Assembly: GCA_025463965.1 (NCBI GenBank)
Contig: JAODBN010000124.1
Coordinates: 1-9,405, forward strand
DNA from: Acidimicrobiaceae bacterium
GTDB lineage: Bacteria; Actinomycetota; Acidimicrobiia; Acidimicrobiales; Bog-793
Direction: 5' to 3'
Length of the DNA: 9,405 bases
The notes under the pieces were generated by a model. The model searched no databases, was not told the DNA's origin, and worked only from the letters and a program-made list of their open reading frames with translations. The position numbers and the translations under genes are program-made. Positions 5,287 through 9,405 of the stretch are shown here, piece after piece (position 1 is the first letter of the stretch; every line of letters begins with the position of its first letter).

Positions 5287-5775
5287 ATGCCGAGCTTCGA
5301 CGTCAGCTCCGAGGTCGACTTCCAAGAGGTCCGAAACGCCATCGACCAAGCGGCTCGTGAAGTCGCGACCCGCTTCGACTTTAAGAACACCGGATCGAGC
5401 GTGGAGCTCTCCGGACAGGCGATCGACCTGCACGCCCCCACCGAGGACCGCCTGAGGGCGCTCGTCCAAGTCGTCGAGGAAAAGCTCGTCCGGCGCGAGG
5501 TCTCCCTCAAGGCGCTCGACTACGGCAAGATCGAGGAGGCCTCCAAGAGCACCGTGCGCCAGCAGGTCACCTTGCAAGCGGGCATCTCCTCGGACCACGC
5601 CAAGGCGATCAACAAGACGGTCAAGGAGCTCGGGCTGAAGGGCGTGACCTCCCAGGCCCAAGGCGACCAGGTCCGTATCACGGGAAAAAAGCGCGACGAC
5701 CTGCAGGCCGTGATCGGCAAGCTCAAGGAACAGGACTTCGGAATCCCGCTCCAGTTCGGCAACTTCCGGGACTGA
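5287..5775 (+). CDS. yajQ: YajQ-family cyclic-di-GMP/nucleotide-binding protein
   Basis: A 162-residue soluble protein of the length normal for the family. It starts MPSFDVSSEVDFQEVRNAID and contains TRFDFKNTGSSVEL (about 28-41), the EDRLRALVQVVEEKLVRREV helix, LDYGKIEEASKSTVRQQV, the central SSDHAKAINKTVKELGLKGV stretch and the conserved end GKKRDDLQAVIGKLKEQDFGIPLQFGNFRD. YajQ has two alternating ferredoxin-like half-domains. Members bind nucleotides or RNA, and some proteobacterial members bind cyclic di-GMP and act with a transcription factor; the role in actinobacteria is not established. A start at GTG 5278 would add only MAS, but conserved family N-termini favour 5287. The gene is monocistronic, divergent from tRNA-Tyr and convergent with nuoN. 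Confidence 0.95.
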   Translation: MPSFDVSSEVDFQEVRNAIDQAAREVATRFDFKNTGSSVELSGQAIDLHAPTEDRLRALVQVVEEKLVRREVSLKALDYGKIEEASKSTVRQQVTLQAGISSDHAKAINKTVKELGLKGVTSQAQGDQVRITGKKRDDLQAVIGKLKEQDFGIPLQFGNFRD

Positions 5776-5790
5776 GCTCGCTGCCAGGCC

Positions 5791-5821
5791 CCCGGCACGC
5801 GATCGCCTCAGCGGAGCCGGG
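5791..5821. terminator. possible weak hairpin between convergent yajQ and nuoN
   Basis: CCCGGC (5791-5796) can pair with GCCGGG (5816-5821) across a 19-nt loop, in the 58-base gap between the stops of yajQ and nuoN. No T-run follows. The position is right for a terminator of either gene, but the stem is short for such G+C-rich DNA. Confidence 0.3.
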
Positions 5822-5833
5822 CGCCGCCTTCGC

Positions 5834-7555
5834 CTAGAAGAGCAGGGTCGCCTGGTGGGCGAAGTCGATCAGCGGCTGGGGCCACACCCCGAACACGAGC
5901 GTCGGCACGAGGGTCAGCCCGAGGCCGGTCCAGGTCCACGGCGAAACCGCAAGGTCCGTCTCGCTTGGTGGCAGATCTTCGCCCGGGTCGCTCTCTGGCC
6001 CGTCGAGCTCCACGATCGGAGGGAGCCCCGGCTCGGGAGCGGCGAGCACGTCGGTCGGGCCAGCGTCGGCCAAGTCGAACGCCGGCTCGAGGTCGACTCC
6101 AAGACCACCGCCGCTGAAGGCGAGGGCTGGGAGCACTGGGCTCGCAACCGCGACGACGGGGGCGGGCTCCTCGCGCACCGACGGCGTGCCGAGCGCGGGT
6201 GCCTCGCCGAACATGAGGAAGACGATCCGCAGGTAGAAGAACGCCGCGATCGCCGCCGAGACCATCGCCACGACGGCGAGCGCGTAGCTGTGGGCCGAGA
6301 CCGCCGCCTCGACGACGTACAGCTTGGAGAAGAACCCGGTCGTGAAGGGGGCGCCTGCCTGGGCGAGCAGGAACATGGCGAAGGTTGTCGCCAGCACCGG
6401 ACGACGCCTGGCAAGACCCCGGTAGCGGGCGAGGCCGTGGCCGGTGTCTCCCGTCCCTCCGATCACCGAGACGACGCCGAAGCTGCCGAGCACCAGCAGG
6501 CTGTAGACGAACAGGTAGTAGAGGCTCGAGGAGACGCCCCGGGTAGTGCCGGCCTGCAGGCCGAGCAGGACGAAGCCGGCGTGGTTCACCGAGGAGTAGG
6601 CGAGCACCCGCTTCACGTCGCGCTGGACGAGGGCGACCACCGCCCCGAGGCCGAGCGTCAAGATGGCGAGCACCCAGATCACCGGCTTCCAGGTGCTGGC
6701 GAGGCTGGGGAAGGTCGAGAGCATGACCCGCAGCAGCGCGGCGAAGCCGCCGATCTTGGCGATGCTCGCCATGAAGCCAACAGCGGGGCTCGGCGAGCCC
6801 TGGTAGACGTCGGGCGTCCACAGGTGGAACGGCACGGCGGCGATCTTGAAGCCGAACCCGACCAACAACAGCGCCATCCCGCCGAGCAGCACCCCGTTCG
6901 AGACGATCACGTTGTGCGCCAAGAAGGCCGCGATGTCGGCGAGGTTCGTCGAGCCGGTCGCGCCGTAGACGAGGGCGATGCCGTAGACGAAGATCGCCGA
7001 GGAGAACGCCCCGAGCAGGAAGTACTTCATGGCGGCCTCGCCGGAGGCGTCCCGACGGTGGTCCAGTCCTGCGAGCACGTAGAGCGGGATGGAGAGGATC
7101 TCGAGGGCGAGGAAGATCAAGATGAGGTCGTTGGCGGCCCCCATGAGCATCGCCCCGCCGACAGACACGCAGGCAAGGGCATAGAACTCACAACCCTCGA
7201 TCCGGTACCGCTGAAGCGGGCCGGCCGCGAGCATCGGCGCCACGATGAGCACGCACGAGGCCAGCGTCAAGATGAACGTCGAGAAGCCGTCCACGTCGAC
7301 CGAATGGGCGACCGAGGTGAAGGCACCACCCGCACTGACGTCGTTGTTCAAGATCAGCGACGCGATGAGCGAGGCGATGCCGATGCCCGAGGTGACCGAG
7401 GCGTAGAAGCCGTGCGGGAGCTGGCGCGGTGTCATCGCCGCCACGGCGAGCAGCAGGAGCGAGCCGCCGAAGACGATCAGCTCGGGGAGGATCGTCGTGT
7501 AGTTGATCTGCGGCAGGTGAAGGGTCGCCGCACCGAGGAGCAGGTCGAGTCTCAC
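5834..7555 (-). CDS. nuoN: NADH:quinone oxidoreductase (complex I) subunit N
   Basis: A 573-residue membrane subunit of the antiporter-like proton-pumping module. The key residues of the family are visible: Glu152 in ALEILSIPLYVLAG (transmembrane 5), Lys237 in FGFKIAAVPFHLWTPDVYQGSP (transmembrane 7), Lys267 in MASIAKIGGF, and Lys411 in GFFSKLYVVEAAV (transmembrane 12). The GTG start overlaps the nuoM stop (GTGA), so the two are translationally coupled; upstream frame extension to 7918 is only read-through inside nuoM. Between the segment ending near 449 and the last membrane segment (about 540-560) there is an acidic, Pro/Ala-rich insertion with 17 Asp/Glu and one Arg, which is unusual for NuoN. 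It is the last nuo gene; the operon ends here, convergent with yajQ. Confidence 0.96.
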   Translation of the reverse strand: MRLDLLLGAATLHLPQINYTTILPELIVFGGSLLLLAVAAMTPRQLPHGFYASVTSGIGIASLIASLILNNDVSAGGAFTSVAHSVDVDGFSTFILTLASCVLIVAPMLAAGPLQRYRIEGCEFYALACVSVGGAMLMGAANDLILIFLALEILSIPLYVLAGLDHRRDASGEAAMKYFLLGAFSSAIFVYGIALVYGATGSTNLADIAAFLAHNVIVSNGVLLGGMALLLVGFGFKIAAVPFHLWTPDVYQGSPSPAVGFMASIAKIGGFAALLRVMLSTFPSLASTWKPVIWVLAILTLGLGAVVALVQRDVKRVLAYSSVNHAGFVLLGLQAGTTRGVSSSLYYLFVYSLLVLGSFGVVSVIGGTGDTGHGLARYRGLARRRPVLATTFAMFLLAQAGAPFTTGFFSKLYVVEAAVSAHSYALAVVAMVSAAIAAFFYLRIVFLMFGEAPALGTPSVREEPAPVVAVASPVLPALAFSGGGLGVDLEPAFDLADAGPTDVLAAPEPGLPPIVELDGPESDPGEDLPPSETDLAVSPWTWTGLGLTLVPTLVFGVWPQPLIDFAHQATLLF

Positions 7556-9204
7556 TGGCCGCCCCCCGTCACTTTGCCCGTCGTCGCGTTCACCCGCAGC
7601 ACCGCGGCGGTCGGCTGGCCGAGCACCGGCACCCGGGCGTGGCCGGAGACCTCGACGTTCGCGAGCACCCGGTTCACCGTCGGTGTGATGCGCGACAGGA
7701 CGGGCTTGGGGTACACGCCGAGGAAGACGATCAGTACGACCAAGGGAGCGAGCACGAGGCCCTCGCTCCAGGTCAGCTCGCGAAACGGCCGCACGGGAGC
7801 GGCGCCGACACCGGCCACGCCGGCGTCGGCGGCCGGGCGACCGTGGAACGCCTGCTGGTAGCCCCATAGAAAGTAGACGGCGGCGAGGATCACCCCGAAC
7901 ACCGCCACCACGGCCCACCAGCGATGGGTGAGGAACGTGCCGGACAAGATCAGGAACTCCCCCACGAAGCCGTTGAGCCCGGGGACCCCGATGGAGGCGA
8001 GCATGACCAGGGTGAACACCGCCGCCATGACCGGCGCCTGACGCTGCAGGCCTCCCAGGCGGCGGATCTCGAAGGTGCCGCTGCGCCGGGCGATCATCGC
8101 CACGAGCAGGAAGAGGGCCGCGGTGTACAGCCCGTGGTTGACCATCTGCAGGACGGCGCCCGACAGCGCCTCGCCGGTGAGGGCGAAGGCGCCCACCACG
8201 ATGAAGCCCATGTGGGCGAGCGAGGAGTAGGCCACGAGGCGCTTCAGGTCGCGCTGGACCGCGGCGACGATGCCGCCGTAGATGATCCCGGCGACGCCGA
8301 GCGAGAGGAGGACAGGGGCCAGCACCACGACGGCGTGCGGGAACAGGCCGAGATCGAAGCGGACGATCCCGTAGGTGCCGAGCTTGGCCATCACGCCGGC
8401 GAGCACCACCGAGCCTCCGGCAGGCGACTCGGCGTAGGCGTCGGGCGACCAGGTGTGGAAGGGGAAGACCGGGGCCTTGACCACGAAGGCCGCCGTAAAG
8501 GCCAAGAAAAGGATGATCTCCGCGGTCCCCGACAGGTGGGTGTGCGCCAGGCGGCTGACGTCAAAGGTCGTCACCCCCGTCTGTCCCTGGTGGATGAAGA
8601 CCAAGGCGAGGATCCCGACCAGCATGACCGCCGACGCGAGGAAGGTGTACAGGAAGAACTTCGTGGCCGCCGGTCCGCGCCGCTCGTGTCCCCATCCGAC
8701 GATCAGGAAGTAGATCGGCACGAGGGTCAGCTCGAAGAAGAGGAAGAACATCAGCACGTCGAGCGAGAGGAAGCTCCCGAGACAGCCCACCTCGGTGAGC
8801 AGCACCCAGACCGTGAAGGCCTTGGGGTTCGCCTGCTCCTTCGCGCCGGCGAGCGCGAGCGGGAACAAGAGCGCGGCCATGAGAACCAAGAAGAGCGAGA
8901 TGCCGTCGACTCCGAGGTCCCACGAGATCCCAAGGGAGGGCACGAACTCATGGTGCGAGGTCATCTGGTAGCCGCTGCTGCCGGCTTGGAACTGGTCGAG
9001 GACGGCGGCCGCGATGCCGAGGACGCCGACCGCGGCTCCGAGGCCGAGTGCCCGGATCGCCCAGGTGGCGGTCTTCGGCAGGAGGAGCACCGCAATCGCT
9101 GCGGCCGCGGGCACGAGGATCAGGGCAGTCAGGTAGGGAAAGGCACGCGACGACGGGAGGGCCAGCGCGGCGGCCTGCACGTGGGGCTGGAGGACGTTCA
9201 ACAT
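7552..9204 (-). CDS. nuoM: NADH:quinone oxidoreductase (complex I) subunit M
   Basis: A 550-residue antiporter-like subunit with about 14 membrane segments. Diagnostic blocks are SLDVLMFFLFFELTLVPIYFLIVGWG with Glu158 (transmembrane 5), AAFVVKAPVFPFHTWSPDAYAESP with Lys243 (transmembrane 7), AGVMAKLGTYGI with Lys274, QRDLKRLVAYSSLAHMGF (318-334) and NGFVGEFLIL with Glu416 in place of the lysine of NuoN/NuoL, as is normal for NuoM. The charged residues form the proton path of one pumping unit. The ATG start lies one base after the nuoL stop (TGA-G-ATG), with only a weak ribosome binding site, so re-initiation after nuoL is likely. The end overlaps nuoN by 4 nt. Residues 510-550 form a hydrophilic C-terminal tail. 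Confidence 0.97.
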   Translation of the reverse strand: MLNVLQPHVQAAALALPSSRAFPYLTALILVPAAAAIAVLLLPKTATWAIRALGLGAAVGVLGIAAAVLDQFQAGSSGYQMTSHHEFVPSLGISWDLGVDGISLFLVLMAALLFPLALAGAKEQANPKAFTVWVLLTEVGCLGSFLSLDVLMFFLFFELTLVPIYFLIVGWGHERRGPAATKFFLYTFLASAVMLVGILALVFIHQGQTGVTTFDVSRLAHTHLSGTAEIILFLAFTAAFVVKAPVFPFHTWSPDAYAESPAGGSVVLAGVMAKLGTYGIVRFDLGLFPHAVVVLAPVLLSLGVAGIIYGGIVAAVQRDLKRLVAYSSLAHMGFIVVGAFALTGEALSGAVLQMVNHGLYTAALFLLVAMIARRSGTFEIRRLGGLQRQAPVMAAVFTLVMLASIGVPGLNGFVGEFLILSGTFLTHRWWAVVAVFGVILAAVYFLWGYQQAFHGRPAADAGVAGVGAAPVRPFRELTWSEGLVLAPLVVLIVFLGVYPKPVLSRITPTVNRVLANVEVSGHARVPVLGQPTAAVLRVNATTGKVTGGGQ

Positions 9205-9205
9205 C

Positions 9206-9405
9206 TCAGGACCCCGCTCGGGTGACGACGTAGGCGACGAGGACGACCGCCCCGGCGACGAGGCCCAGTGCGTAGGTGCGGACGTAGCCGTTCTGGACCT
9301 TCCGCAGGCCCTGGCCGCTGACCCGCACCAGGCTGGACACGCCGTTCACCACACCGTCGATGAGGCGCAGCTCGACGACGGTCGCGCTGAAAGCGGCGAA
9401 CGCCT
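9206..9405 (-). CDS. nuoL: NADH:quinone oxidoreductase subunit L, C-terminal end only (partial)
   Basis: The last 65 residues before a TGA one base upstream of nuoM; the rest lies beyond the window. The text ELRLIDGVVNGVSSLVRVSG, then GLRKVQNGYVRTYALGLVAG and a closing hydrophobic helix, match the C-terminal lateral (HL) helix end and final membrane segment of actinobacterial NuoL. Order and spacing (nuoL, nuoM, nuoN) confirm the assignment. NuoL is the distal proton-pumping subunit, and its long lateral helix runs along NuoM and NuoN. Confidence 0.9.
   Translation of the reverse strand, partial: AFAAFSATVVELRLIDGVVNGVSSLVRVSGQGLRKVQNGYVRTYALGLVAGAVVLVAYVVTRAGS

Noticed and set aside
5030..5455. 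A plus-strand frame containing RVGFEPTKALPTDLQSAPFG
   Set aside because: This is a translated antisense tRNA-Tyr, a well-known annotation artefact, followed by an out-of-frame reading of yajQ.
4405..5661. A 418-codon frame on the minus strand across tRNA-Tyr, yajQ and the SGNH gene
   Set aside because: It passes through a tRNA, a hairpin and two well-supported plus-strand genes, so it cannot be a real protein gene.
5855..7861. A 668-codon open frame on the plus strand opposite nuoN/nuoM
   Set aside because: It is antisense to clear nuoN and nuoM coding sequence. The translation is rich in Arg, Asp, Glu, Gly and His without any domain, as expected from reading G+C-rich genes backwards.
7924..9225. 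A 433-codon open frame on the plus strand opposite nuoM
   Set aside because: It is an antisense shadow of nuoM with highly charged, low-complexity composition and no recognisable fold or start signal.
1..9405. Search for CRISPR arrays, insertion sequences, integrase sites or phage genes
   Set aside because: No direct repeats with regular spacing, no transposase or integrase motifs, and no target-site duplications were seen; tRNA genes show no duplicated 3' ends.

Overview
The window is high-G+C chromosomal DNA, probably from an actinobacterium. The clues are a nuoL-nuoM-nuoN run, an actinobacterial-type MptB-like mannosyltransferase, TANNNT -10 boxes placed directly before start codons, and a bacterial L33 gene behind tRNA-Thr and tRNA-Met. 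An Acidimicrobiia-like lineage is possible but cannot be proved from this stretch. There is no sign of phage, transposon, CRISPR or plasmid DNA. No stretch over 300 bases lacks a gene; the longest intergenic gaps are about 110-160 bases.

Layout from left to right. (1) 1-1113, minus strand: an ECF sigma factor overlapping a zinc-finger membrane anti-sigma factor, followed by a possible further gene start at the window edge. (2) 1271-1656, minus: tRNA-Thr(GGT), tRNA-Met(CAT), rpmG (ribosomal protein L33), probably one transcript. (3) 1812-2297, plus: a GNAT acetyltransferase related to phosphinothricin acetyltransferases. (4) 2332-4077, minus: a polyprenol-phosphomannose-dependent mannosyltransferase of the MptB type, divergent across about 150 bases from (5) 4228-4959, plus: a secreted lipoprotein with an SGNH-hydrolase domain. 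(6) 5044-5175: a strong nested hairpin and tRNA-Tyr(GTA) on minus. (7) 5287-5775, plus: a YajQ-family nucleotide-binding protein. (8) 5834-9405, minus: the distal end of the complex I operon (nuoL 3' end, nuoM, nuoN), with tightly coupled genes.

Working together: nuoL/M/N are the three antiporter-like proton-pumping subunits of NADH:quinone oxidoreductase. The tRNAs and rpmG serve translation. The sigma/anti-sigma pair looks like a membrane-linked stress switch. The MptB-like enzyme and the SGNH lipoprotein both act at the cell envelope and share a divergent promoter region containing an 18-bp perfect palindrome.

The main non-obvious signal is a repeated TAG-N-(G/A)-T element. It sits exactly 7 nt before the likely start codon of three protein genes (GNAT, MptB-like, yajQ), predicting leaderless transcripts, and it also occurs before tRNA-Tyr and the lipoprotein gene. 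A second oddity is a strongly acidic insertion of about 85 residues in NuoN. I found no clearly new multi-gene system.
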